From assembly GCF_041537925.1 (NCBI RefSeq), contig NZ_JBGOSH010000010.1:1-64000 (forward strand): 64,000 nucleotides of DNA, read 5' to 3'. The translations under genes were made by a program, and so were the position numbers. This DNA comes from Ruegeria_C sp041537925. Its GTDB lineage: Bacteria; Pseudomonadota; Alphaproteobacteria; Rhodobacterales; Rhodobacteraceae. Below the pieces are notes generated by a model. That model did not search any database and was not told the origin of the DNA. It saw only the letters and a list, made by a program, of their open reading frames with translations. This document shows positions 1-7,872 of this stretch, piece by piece (position 1 is the stretch's first letter; each line of letters begins with the position of its first letter).

Positions 1-144
1 ACTCCGGCCAATTAGTCACCTTGTACTTGGCCGCCGCGAATTTGCCACGACGGCTGGCATTGAATTTGTGGGGCATACAAGGCAACCTTCGGTCTAACAG
101 CACGCGGTTCCTCTACGAAATCGGCGACCCATGCAACAACGCTC
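1..144 (-). mobile_element. IS5-family element, 5' fragment (transposase N-terminus, window edge)
   Basis: The minus strand encodes the first 25 codons of an IS5-type transposase from an ATG at 74-76 to the window edge, beginning MPHKFNASRRGKF. It closely resembles the N-termini of the two full-length IS5-type transposases at 7927-8886 and 45998-46957. The outer end near 130-144 reads, on the minus strand, like their terminal repeat (GTTGTTGCATGGGTC). The rest lies outside the window, so completeness cannot be judged. It abuts an IS110-type start at 145, so it inserted into that gene. Confidence 0.8.
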
Positions 145-183
145 GTTCTTGGCCAGATCGAGGCCGACTGTTGTAAGCTGCAT
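145..183 (-). pseudogene. IS110-family transposase, first 13 codons only
   Basis: From the ATG at 181-183 the minus strand reads MQLTTVGLDLAKN. This is the start of an IS110-family transposase, with the first acidic residue of the DEDD RuvC-like site in GLDLAKN. A good ribosome site (GGAAAGGAG) lies just upstream. The gene is cut after 13 codons by the neighbouring IS5 end, so it is dead here, although its leader survives at 184-300. Confidence 0.7.
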
Positions 184-417
184 TGGGTGGCTCCTTTCCT
201 AGCAGTTCATGACAACTGCAGTATGGCGCATTGCGACGCCGGTGGAGCAGGAGCCATCCACCCCATCCCGCAAGTCGACACCGTTCGAAGTTCAGCAGCG
301 GATATGAAGAAGCCACTTTGGGGCAGCACAATTGGGATGTATGTGTAGAAATGAATTGAGGAAGCGGGGTGTCCCTAGTGTGTTACAAAGAGCGCCCCTG
401 ATCGATTTGGGAAAAAG
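184..417. other. IS110 leader remnant; no gene seen
   Basis: No convincing gene lies here. The part next to 183 is the 5' leader of the cut IS110-type gene and contains a small hairpin (GCAGTT on one arm, AACTGC on the other, near 208-222). In the IS110 group the guide (bridge) RNA is encoded upstream of the transposase, so a remnant guide RNA could lie here, but I cannot identify guides. The last part serves as the leader of the gene at 421. Confidence 0.4.
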
Positions 418-420
418 ATG

Positions 421-900
421 ATGAGCGGCGGTTCTGAAACCTACCAAGGTATCTGCTATTGCGGCGCATGTAGTGTTTCTACCGTCGGTAAGCCGATGGT
501 CATGGCTTATTGTCATTGCCACTCCTGCAGAAAATGGCATTCGGCGCCGGTCACTGCTTGGTGTCTCTGGTCGGCAGACAAGGTCTCGTTGACGGGACCG
601 ACGGTTCAATCGACCAATAATGATGAAAGCCATCGTGTTTCCTGCGGCAAATGCGGGGGGGCGTTGGTGAACATCAAACCTAGTAAGGACATTGTAGCGG
701 TCTACGCGATGTCGCTGGCCGAATCCGGGTTGAGCTTCGAGCCGACTTTTCACATCTTCTACGGCGAGCGTGTTTTCGACATGGCCGATGGCCTGCCGAA
801 GTGGAATACGGTTCCGACATCGTTCGGAGGAGATGGGGTCGCTGTGCCCGAACCGGACAGAACCGGTTGGATATCCTTGAACACGCGAGCCAAAGGGTGA
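421..900 (+). CDS. GFA-family (glutathione-dependent formaldehyde-activating-like) zinc protein
   Basis: This 159-residue protein has the GFA/CENP-V fold pattern. An N-terminal CYCGAC cluster is followed by CHCHSCRKWH and a later CGKCGGAL, the cysteines that bind two zinc ions in this family. Members include S-hydroxymethylglutathione synthase-like enzymes, but most have no proven substrate, so formaldehyde handling is only a family label. Two adjacent ATGs (418 and 421) are possible starts. The stop codon overlaps the GTG of the cyclase gene, suggesting translational coupling and a two-gene operon. The length is normal for the family. Confidence 0.85.
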   Translation: MSGGSETYQGICYCGACSVSTVGKPMVMAYCHCHSCRKWHSAPVTAWCLWSADKVSLTGPTVQSTNNDESHRVSCGKCGGALVNIKPSKDIVAVYAMSLAESGLSFEPTFHIFYGERVFDMADGLPKWNTVPTSFGGDGVAVPEPDRTGWISLNTRAKG

Positions 901-2591
901 AACGCAAACTCACTTCGATCTTGGCTGCCGACATTGTCGGCTTCTCGCGGCTTGTGGAGGCCGCCGAGGAAGCCACGCTGGTGCGTCAGAAAGAACTGCG
1001 CCTGTCCGTGTTTGACCCCGGCATCGAGCATGCTGGGGGTAAGATCATCAAGTCGACAGGCGACGGATTTCTGGCCGAGTTTTCAAGCGTGGTGGAAGCG
1101 GTGCGGTTCGCGATTTCGGCGCAAGAAGCGGTTCGCGCAGAGGAAGAATCCGCGCCTCAAGATCGGCAGATCAGTTACCGCATGGGCCTTCACATAGGCG
1201 ACGTCGTTGTCGATGACGGTGACATTTATGGCGATGGTGTGAATCTCGCGGCTCGCTTAGAAGGCGCAGCCCCGACGGGCGGAGTCTGCATCTCCGCTGC
1301 CGTCCGTGATCAGATCGTTGGCGTAATGGACGAGTTGTTCACGGATGTCGGTGAGTTGACGCTGAAAAATATCTCGCGTCCGATCCGCGCATTTGTCTGG
1401 CCCCCCGACCAACGTGATGCAATGAACAATGCCACCACACCGCCCATCGGGGTAACATCCAAAAAACCAAAGATAGCCCTCGCTGCGTTCGAAGCGCTTG
1501 GCAACAATGACGATGCCAAGATGCTGGCCGAAGCCTGCAATCACACGGTAGAGGCGGCGCTTGCCAATCTGACGGGATTGGATCTGATCGCTCCCGACGC
1601 GGACCCGGATCATATCGCCACCGCAGTGTTTCAAGCCTCTGGCAACCAGGTCCGAGCCACCCTTAAGCTGCGTGAAACGAGTACATCGGCAACCTACCTG
1701 ACCCAGAGGATGAACGGTGATCTTTCGGACCCCTTCGCAGCTGAGGATCTGTTGTCAGGGGAAATCGCGACAACGATCCGATACGGAATTCTGCAACGAA
1801 TTGCTGAGCGCGCGGCTGAGACAGAAACAAACGATCCCGAGGCAATGCTGAACCTTGCAGGGCACTACATGATGGGATCGCAGCCTGAAGAATGGGAGGC
1901 GGCGGGCCGTCTGTTGGACAGGATCCTGACGGTCCAGCCACGCAATTTCATGGCCGTTGGGATGAAGGCGAACACGTTGATCGGCGAATTGGTATGGGGT
2001 TACCGTCCGATAAACCCCGAGGATATCGAAGCCGCCGACGCAGGGTTGAGCAAAGCGGTGTCGTTGAATGACCAAAGCGACTACGTGCACCTGATCCGGG
2101 GGATTTTTCACTACGGCATTACCGGCGATTTGGATGCGGCGGTGCGATGTGTTGAACGTGGGTTCGAAATCAATCCGCAGTTTGCCCAGGGGCATATGGT
2201 ACTTGGCTGGATCCAGAACTTGATGGCCCAACCAGAGCTCGCACTGAAATCCATCAAAAAGGGGTCGTTTTCTCTTGCCAAGAACCGGATATATCACCGT
2301 GTCCCACAAGCCTTAGCCCAGACCTATCTGGTTATGGGCGATTTCGAGAATGCCATCGCCAACGCCAACCGAGCGCTGCAAAACTCGCCGGGGCTGCCGG
2401 TTGCGCAATTGTATCTTGCCAGCGCGGCTGGTCAGGCTGGCCTACCTGTTCAAGGAGAAAGGGCGCGGGATGCCCTTTTGGCGTCTGATCCGGACTTCCG
2501 GATTAGCGGCGTGCGCAGGTTCCATTTTCAGGACTCCACACGTTGGGACGCAATCCTGGATGGGCTGCGCGCGGTGGGGCTGCCCGAATAG
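897..2591 (+). CDS. Class III adenylate/guanylate cyclase with C-terminal TPR-like repeats
   Basis: The protein has 564 residues from the GTG at 897. That start is chosen because it gives the usual VKRKLTSILAADIVGFS beginning; the frame is open upstream to 801 but that part is the shadow of the GFA gene. Residues 5-170 form the cyclase homology domain, with the metal aspartate in AADIVGFS, a second in KSTGDGF, and YGDGVNLAARL near the end. A linker follows and the C-terminal half has TPR-like helical pairs (for example ALAQTYLVMGDFENAIANAN). This cytosolic architecture is common in Rhizobiales and Rhodobacterales; the probable product is cAMP. The signal sensed is unknown. GTG overlaps the upstream TGA. 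Confidence 0.9.
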   Translation: MKRKLTSILAADIVGFSRLVEAAEEATLVRQKELRLSVFDPGIEHAGGKIIKSTGDGFLAEFSSVVEAVRFAISAQEAVRAEEESAPQDRQISYRMGLHIGDVVVDDGDIYGDGVNLAARLEGAAPTGGVCISAAVRDQIVGVMDELFTDVGELTLKNISRPIRAFVWPPDQRDAMNNATTPPIGVTSKKPKIALAAFEALGNNDDAKMLAEACNHTVEAALANLTGLDLIAPDADPDHIATAVFQASGNQVRATLKLRETSTSATYLTQRMNGDLSDPFAAEDLLSGEIATTIRYGILQRIAERAAETETNDPEAMLNLAGHYMMGSQPEEWEAAGRLLDRILTVQPRNFMAVGMKANTLIGELVWGYRPINPEDIEAADAGLSKAVSLNDQSDYVHLIRGIFHYGITGDLDAAVRCVERGFEINPQFAQGHMVLGWIQNLMAQPELALKSIKKGSFSLAKNRIYHRVPQALAQTYLVMGDFENAIANANRALQNSPGLPVAQLYLASAAGQAGLPVQGERARDALLASDPDFRISGVRRFHFQDSTRWDAILDGLRAVGLPE

Positions 2592-2853
2592 CTGCTCACC
2601 CGAGTTAGGGTCAGGACGCATTGATTTCCGCCGCGCCGCATGATTCACGACTCCGAAAACGGAGCGTTGATATGAGCGATCTTTTCTGGCTGACCGACGC
2701 GCAAATGGCGCGTCTCAACCCCTTCTTTCCGAAGTCGCATGGTAAGCCTCGGGTTGATGACAAGCGGGTTCTGAGCGGTATTATCTTCATCAACCACAAT
2801 GGGTTAAGGTGGCGCGATGCCCCTGCAGCCTATGGCCCGCACAAGACATGGTG

Positions 2854-2863
2854 TGATTGCGGC
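2854..2863 (+). repeat. Left subterminal inverted repeat of the IS1111-type element
   Basis: TGATTGCGGC here is the exact reverse complement of GCCGCAATCA at 4182-4191. Each copy lies 6 bp in from its element end, as expected for the IS1111 group rather than the IS110 group. Confidence 0.88.
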
Positions 2864-2934
2864 GGTCGCTCTCCGGGGGCGAACTAGGTCCGGTATGTTG
2901 GCCTCATAGATATAAGCCGCGAGGAGAACGACTT

Positions 2935-3974
2935 ATGGAATACTATGTCGGTTTGGATGTGTCGCTGAAAGAGATTTCGATCTGCGCTGTAGACAGGGAC
3001 GGCGAGACTGTGGCGCGTGGCGTCTGTCCCGCCGATCCCGAGGGCGTCGCGGGCTGGTTTCGCAACCGTGATCTCACGCCCCGACGGATCGTGCATGAAA
3101 GCGGAATGCTGTCGATCTGGTTGCAGCGCGGCCTCGCCGGCCTCGGTCTGCCTGCGACCTGCATTGATGCCCGCAAGGCGCACAAGAGCTTGTCGGCACG
3201 GCTCAACAAGTCGGATGCCGCCGACGCCGAAGGTCTGGCACAGCTTGCGCGCACCGGTTGGTTCACACCGGTTCACATCCGCAGCGAGGAGGCGGACCGG
3301 CTTCGCAGCTTGGTAGGCGCGCGGGGCCGGTTGATCCGGTTGCGCAAGGACCTCGAAGGTCACATCCGTGGCGTCCTCAAAACCTTCGGCATCCGTATGA
3401 TCAGCATTGGCCAGGGGCGGCAGAGGCAAGCGTTCCGCGATCAACTGGCGGCAGCGGGCGAGACCGACCCGGTTCTGCGGGCCATAGCCGATGCCTTCAT
3501 CGCTGCCCATGCCAAACTGTGCCAAGTGGCAGACGACCTGGATAAGGCGGTGAAAAAAGGGCCAAGGCCCATCCTGTCGCGCGCCGCCTGATGACAATCC
3601 CCGGCGTAGGTCCGGTCAACGCGCTCAGCTTCATAGCCCTGATTGATGATCCCGGTCGGTTCAGCCGGACGTCGGATGTGGGCGCTTTTCTTGGGCTGAC
3701 GCCTAAGCGGCATCAGTCTGGCGAGGTGGATTGGTCGGGGCGCGTTTCGAAATGCGGTGACGGCGCGATGCGCGGGCTACTGTTCGAGGCGGCGTCATGC
3801 GTGATCCACCAGGTGAAACGTTTCTCGCGGCTGAAGAGCTGGGCCGTGCGACTGGCCGGACGGCGCGGCTTCCGCAAGGCGGCGGTCGCGACGGCCCGCA
3901 AAATCGCCGTGATCATGCTGACGCTGTGGAAAAACGAAACCGACTATCAATGGACACAGGAGGCCACCGCCTGA
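2935..3974 (+). pseudogene. IS110/IS1111-family transposase with a one-base frameshift at an A6 run
   Basis: The start is the ATG at 2935 behind GAGGAGAACG. The N-terminal DEDD RuvC-like domain begins MEYYVGLDVSLKEIS and includes HESGMLSIWLQ and NKSDAADAEGL. The C-terminal transposase-20 part (MTIPGVGPVNALSF, then FLGLTPKRHQSGE with the downstream serine-domain region) is in the -1 frame from about 3555. The run A6G3 at 3553-3561 lies at the switch; an extra A would give KKRAKAHPVARRLMTIPGVGP, which reads as a continuous family protein. The gene is either dead by loss of one A or expressed by slippage. About 347 residues if joined, a normal length. Confidence 0.85.
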
Positions 3975-4019
3975 TCTGAGTTCCCGCGCTTGAAGCGGGG
4001 AGCGCAGTCCCGACGGGAC

Positions 4020-4156
4020 GGAGGTTGATCGATCTCGCTGTAGAGTATGGGATGGCCAGGTGCCACACCCCGCACAAGACATTGGAGACGATCCGCCACC
4101 GAAAACCATCATGAGGCGCTCAATGCGACCTCGAAGAGAACCATGACCCCGGACGG
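4020..4156 (+). ncRNA. Candidate bridge/seek RNA of the IS1111-type element
   Basis: The non-coding 3' end folds into two loops carrying guide-like segments. Loop 1: outer stem 4027-4036 with 4085-4093 (one bulged A), inner hairpin 4053-4056 with 4062-4065; between them GTAGAG (4040-4045) is the reverse complement of the right target flank CTCTAC (4199-4204), and CCCGCACAAGAC (4069-4080) equals the left target flank plus AC core (2836-2847). Loop 2: hairpin 4113-4119 with 4125-4132; before it ACCAT (4105-4109) is the reverse complement of the left element end, and after it AGAGAAC (4135-4141) equals the right element end (4191-4197). IS110-family guide RNAs pair with target and donor in this way. 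The exact RNA ends are not known. Confidence 0.82.
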
Positions 4157-4181
4157 ACATCACCCTCCCACGCTTGACAAA

Positions 4182-4191
4182 GCCGCAATCA
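4182..4191 (+). repeat. Right subterminal inverted repeat of the IS1111-type element
   Basis: GCCGCAATCA, the exact reverse complement of the copy at 2854-2863. Confidence 0.88.
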
Positions 4192-4922
4192 GAGAACGCT
4201 CTACGGTCACTGGAAACGCTGGAGCGAGAAAGGTATCTTCGCGCGGATGATGGCGGGTCTGGCCGCCAAGCACGTTGAACAGAAGACCGTGATGATCGAC
4301 GCGACCTACCTGAAGGCACATCGAACGGCGACCAGCATGGCCGCCAAAAAAGGGGGCGTGGCCGCCTGATCGGTAGAACCAAGGGTGGCATGAATACCAA
4401 GCTGCATGCCATCTGTGATAGCAAGGGACGCCCGCTCAACCTGTTCGTTACCACCGGGCAAGTCAGCGATTACATCGGTGCGCGGGCTCTGTTCAGCAGC
4501 ATACCAAAGGTGGACTGGCTGCTCGGTGATCGTGGTTATGACGCTGATTGGTTCAGAGAAGCGTTGAAAGACAAAGGGATACGGTCGTGCATCCCTAGCC
4601 GAAGCCAGCGCAAGGTCACCGTCAAGTACGACAAGCGCAGATATAAGAGGCGCAATCGCATTGAGATAATGTTTGGCAGGCTCAAAGACTGGAGGCGCGT
4701 TGCAACCCGCTACGACCGCTGTCCAAAGGTATTCCTCTCTGCCATCGCCCTCGCGGCTATCGTCATCTATTGGTTTTGAATCCTGACCCTAGACCCGGTT
4801 GAATGCAATTGTGATACGTAAACAGGAATACGGCGCGGCCGACCTTGTTACTTCTACCGTCGCTCGCGTCGGAGTGAACGTTGGCGAAACCGCGATCACA
4901 CTATCCGTGCAACATGTCCCCT

Positions 4923-5822
4923 TTAGGGCATATCAAGAATCCAGTTTTCCAGGATAGTTGCTTCTTGAGTCAATTTTACGCCTGAACGTTTCACAAGAAA
5001 GTACCCACGCCCGGTCTTAAGAGATACGTTTAAGGGCTGCACCAATAGTCCCGTTTCCAGTTGATGGTCCAGTAATCTGTCCCATCCGAGCGCAATCCCC
5101 TGCCCTGCACAAGCCGCCTGAACGAGAAGCGGCAAATTGTTGAACCCAAGTGACCGCATATTCTCGGAAAATGGAATCTTCTTTTTTGTGAACCATTGAT
5201 GCCAATCGACCCAATCCCACCGGTCTCCTCGAAGATCGAGCAATGTGTGTTCGAGGAAATCGCTCGGGTCCGAAATTGTAGGGTTGCACTTCAAGTAATC
5301 TGGCGCACAGACGGGATAGATTTCTTCGGAGACCAGCAACGTGGTGTCAAACCCAGGCCAATTTCCATCACCGTATAACAGAGCCATGTCGACGCCAGGT
5401 TTTAGGCTGTCTTCCTCACTATCTGAAGCAATTATGTTTACCGATATTTCTGGAAACTGTGCCTGAAACTCTGGAAACCGAGGCATCAGCCACAAGTGGG
5501 CCATCGAGAGGTCTGCACCCAAAGTCAAGTCATGAGGTGTTGCGTCAACGCGTATCGCGCCGGCAGAATTTGCAAGCAGATCAAGCGCAACGGACACAGC
5601 ATGCTGGAACTTTTGGCCGGTTTCAGTCAGTTCAACCCGTCTATGTGTCCGGTCGAACAGTTTTACCCCAAGATATTGTTCTAATATCTTAATTTGCCGA
5701 CTTACCGCTGCTTGCGTAACAAACAATTCTTCTGCCGCGCGCGTGAAGCTTCGAAGACGCGCAGAGGCTTCGAATGCCGCAAGTGTCGTCATTGGAGGTA
5801 GCTGACTTCGAACCTTTTCCAT
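4923..5822 (-). CDS. LysR-family transcriptional regulator (GcvA-like)
   Basis: The protein has 299 residues from the ATG at 5820-5822, which follows AGGAAAGCTT; an in-frame start at 5846 has a weaker context. The N-terminal winged helix reads MTTLAAFEASARLRSFTRAA, then ELFVTQAAVSRQIKILEQ, with the recognition helix in TQAAVSRQI. The remainder is the two-lobed periplasmic-binding-protein-like effector domain. It is divergent from the symporter gene at 6006 with 183 bp between them, the classical LysR layout, so it probably controls the symporter in response to its substrate. The ligand is not evident. Confidence 0.9.
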   Translation of the reverse strand: MEKVRSQLPPMTTLAAFEASARLRSFTRAAEELFVTQAAVSRQIKILEQYLGVKLFDRTHRRVELTETGQKFQHAVSVALDLLANSAGAIRVDATPHDLTLGADLSMAHLWLMPRFPEFQAQFPEISVNIIASDSEEDSLKPGVDMALLYGDGNWPGFDTTLLVSEEIYPVCAPDYLKCNPTISDPSDFLEHTLLDLRGDRWDWVDWHQWFTKKKIPFSENMRSLGFNNLPLLVQAACAGQGIALGWDRLLDHQLETGLLVQPLNVSLKTGRGYFLVKRSGVKLTQEATILENWILDMP

Positions 5823-5950
5823 AAGCTTTCCTGATGAGATAAGCACAGTTTAAATCGTTTGAGCGAATTCAAGCACAACTTTAACTTATGAATCACGGAA
5901 ACATGGGCTGGGTTCAACTTACTCGTTCTGACGATTCTTAAAACCCTTTG

Positions 5951-5981
5951 TTCCGTCAGGGCAGGCACAAGCCTGCCGGAA
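5951..5981 (+). promoter_or_regulatory. Hairpin in the symporter leader
   Basis: GGCAGGC-ACAA-GCCTGCC (5960-5977) forms a perfect 7-bp stem. Outer TTCC (5951-5954) can pair with GGAA (5978-5981) across a five-base bulge. It ends 24 bases before the symporter ATG, so it could affect translation or messenger stability, or mark an operator. No function is shown. Confidence 0.45.
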
Positions 5982-6005
5982 CTCGAACAACAGGGAGTTT
6001 GACCG

Positions 6006-7688
6006 ATGCCTGATCCGGTATTTTTCCAGTTTTCAACGACCACTGTCCTAATACTATTGGCCGTTTTCTACGGCGCTACATTCTACATGTCGACCTATGT
6101 CAACGAAAAGGATGAGAACGTTGATGGCTTCATGGTCTCCAGCGGCGAAGTCGGTTTTGGGATTTCTGCCGCGAGTATGACTGCAACTTGGATATGGGCG
6201 GCGTCCTTCTATGGCGCAGCAATCTCCGGTTACAATTACGGCCTGTCTGGACCAATGCACTATGGGTTCTGGGGCGCCTTGATGATCCTCTTCATATACC
6301 CGTTCGGATTGCGCTTTAGGCAGCTTGCACCCAACGCCCATACACTGGCCGAGATCATGCACGCCCGCCACGGTTCCGGCAGTCAGTTGATCTTGGCTAT
6401 TTCCAACCTTCTGGGCAGTGTGATCAGCCTAATGGTAAACTTCACCGCCGCGGGCGCACTGGTATCGGTGCTGTCACCGCTTTCTTTCCAAGCGGGCGTG
6501 CTCATCGCTGGGATCGGTGTTTTGTCCTATACGCTATGGTCCGGATTCCGTGCCTCCATTCTGACCGATTTCGCCCAGGTGGTCGCAATGATGTCTATTG
6601 CGGTAGTCATCATCCCTTGGGTCTATTTCAGTGCTGGGGGAAGCGAGGCCTTGTCTGCGGGACTGGCCAAAGTGACGGAACAGCAGGCTGACTTCTTCTC
6701 GACTACGGCAATCCTTGAACAAGGCGCACCGTTCTTTGTGGCGGTTTTGGCTTACGCCATCGGCAACCAAACCATTGCACAACGCCTCTTCGCTGTTCGG
6801 CAGGACCTGATCAAACCCACATTTGTCACGGCAACATTGGGTTATGGTTCGATCGTCATCGGCCTTGGCATGCTCGGGTTGATGGCGTTGCTATTGAGTG
6901 TAGCGCCACATGATGGTGATCTGAACAATATCATCCCCCAGATGGCTTCGGCCTATCTGCCGCCTGTCATGATTGGGTTGTTCTTCATTCTGGTGATTGG
7001 GTCTCTGTCATCGACAGCGGATTCCGATCTGTCGGCTCTTTCGGCGATCATGATGACCGATATCTATGGTCGCAATCTCGCCAAGGGTAATCCAAACCCG
7101 CGCAAGATGTTGCTGCTGGGGCGCTTGACGATGATCGTGGCCACCGTCGCGGGGTTGATCCTGGCGAGCTTCTCACTCGACATTCTGGTGATGCTGGTAT
7201 TCGTCGGCGCGCTTTGGGGCGCCATCGTGTTTCCGGTTATTGCAAGTTGCTACTGGAACCGTGTCACCAATACGGCCTTTATCTGGGCCGTGGTAGGCGG
7301 ATTGATCCTGTTCACCATCGTACGCTTCGAAGTTCTGCCACTCGTCGGTGTTGTGGGCGCGTTCTTTGAGATCGTCGCGGCAGTAGGCGGTGGTGTGGTT
7401 CTGGCCCTGATGGCTTTTGGATTCTTCGGCCGCATCGTTGGGTTGCTGGTTGGCGTAGTGGGATTTGTGGTCTGCGTCATCTACTTCAACAGCTTTCTGC
7501 GGGATTACACGGTCCTTTTGGGGTCACTGACCGCTTATGGAGCGAGCACGATCATCTGCGTTGCCCTAAGCCTGATGGGCAAGGAAGAGTTCGATTTCGA
7601 CTTAATCAACGAACGTGTCACGAGCTTTGACGATGACGCAGCGATGGCGGCTGTCCGAGCCGTGGATGAACAACTGAAACACACTTGA
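6006..7688 (+). CDS. Sodium:solute symporter (SSS family)
   Basis: A 560-residue inner-membrane protein with about 13 hydrophobic segments from start to end. The early GEVGFGISAASMTATWIWAA is the SSS TM1 region, where substrate and sodium bind, and GSLSSTADSDLSALSAI is the characteristic TM8 sodium-site segment (the SSTADS signature). The transported compound cannot be read from sequence; relatives carry urea, acetate, proline and similar solutes. The ATG follows CAGGGAGTTTGACCG. A small membrane protein gene follows after 21 bp, and a LysR regulator is divergent. The length is normal. Confidence 0.9.
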   Translation: MPDPVFFQFSTTTVLILLAVFYGATFYMSTYVNEKDENVDGFMVSSGEVGFGISAASMTATWIWAASFYGAAISGYNYGLSGPMHYGFWGALMILFIYPFGLRFRQLAPNAHTLAEIMHARHGSGSQLILAISNLLGSVISLMVNFTAAGALVSVLSPLSFQAGVLIAGIGVLSYTLWSGFRASILTDFAQVVAMMSIAVVIIPWVYFSAGGSEALSAGLAKVTEQQADFFSTTAILEQGAPFFVAVLAYAIGNQTIAQRLFAVRQDLIKPTFVTATLGYGSIVIGLGMLGLMALLLSVAPHDGDLNNIIPQMASAYLPPVMIGLFFILVIGSLSSTADSDLSALSAIMMTDIYGRNLAKGNPNPRKMLLLGRLTMIVATVAGLILASFSLDILVMLVFVGALWGAIVFPVIASCYWNRVTNTAFIWAVVGGLILFTIVRFEVLPLVGVVGAFFEIVAAVGGGVVLALMAFGFFGRIVGLLVGVVGFVVCVIYFNSFLRDYTVLLGSLTAYGASTIICVALSLMGKEEFDFDLINERVTSFDDDAAMAAVRAVDEQLKHT

Positions 7689-7709
7689 GAAAACCGAAAG
7701 GAACATACC

Positions 7710-7829
7710 ATGCTGACATTCTATATCCTTATCTGGCCGACCATTTCCGCCGTCGTCTTGGTCTTGATCGTGACAACTTTCTTGCGCGAGTTACGTCAGG
7801 CAAAAAAGGAAGGTAGAAAAGTCGTCTAA
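7710..7829 (+). CDS. Small membrane subunit associated with SSS transporter
   Basis: This 39-residue reading frame starts MLTFYILIWPTISAVV, contains one transmembrane helix (about residues 4-24) and ends in a basic tail (RQAKKEGRKVV). The ribosome site GAAAGGAAC is well placed. Small single-helix proteins described as putative transporter small subunits are common directly downstream of SSS genes; the 21-bp gap and shared strand support one operon. Its role is inferred only. Confidence 0.75.
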   Translation: MLTFYILIWPTISAVVLVLIVTTFLRELRQAKKEGRKVV

Positions 7830-7832
7830 GTC

Positions 7833-7862
7833 AGTGACCGGGGCGTCAGCGCCTCGGTCACT
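7833..7862 (+). terminator. Strong hairpin after the symporter operon
   Basis: AGTGACCGGGGCG pairs with CGCCTCGGTCACT as a 13-bp stem (one G-T pair) around the loop TCAG, four bases after the small subunit stop. There is no T-tract, so it may act as a messenger-stabilising 3' hairpin rather than an intrinsic terminator. Confidence 0.6.
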
Positions 7863-7872
7863 CCGGTACTTC

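Larger units (their letters stand above)
2848..4197 (+). mobile_element. IS110-family element, IS1111 group (1350 bp)
   Basis: The boundaries follow from the reconstructed host gene: CACAAGAC before and GCTCTACGG after rejoin in frame. The dinucleotide AC is present at both junctions (2846-2847 and 4196-4197) and is the likely crossover core, so the edges may equally be drawn two bases earlier. A 10-bp subterminal inverted repeat and a long 3' non-coding end are hallmarks of the IS1111 group. There is no target duplication, as expected. Confidence 0.9.
2672..4779 (+). pseudogene. IS427-group transposase (two frames), interrupted by IS1111-type insertion
   Basis: The N-terminal part starts at the ATG at 2672 (MSDLFWLTDAQMARL) and runs to YGPHKT at 2847. 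It resumes at 4198 as LYGHWKRWSEKG, so removing 2848-4197 restores the frame exactly through HKTLYGHW. The first frame ends at 4368. The second frame, with GRLIGRTKGGMNTKLH and the DDE catalytic region, runs to 4779. The switch lies at an A6G5 run (4346-4356), where a -1 shift gives the expected GRGRLIGRTKGG; programmed frameshifting there is normal for this IS group. The insertion has inactivated it. Confidence 0.88.
2608..4789 (+). mobile_element. IS5-family element, IS427 group, split by an IS1111-type element
   Basis: The inverted ends are GGGTCAGGA at 2608 and TCCTGACCC at 4789, each flanked by TA, giving about 832 bp once the 1350-bp inner insertion is removed, which fits the IS427 group. 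The flanks are TTAG on the left and CTAG on the right, consistent with a short TA-type target duplication. The element sits directly after the cyclase gene. Confidence 0.85.

Noticed and set aside
801..896. Upstream extension of the cyclase to 801.
   Set aside because: It overlaps the GFA gene entirely and has no family likeness; GTG at 897 gives the usual start.
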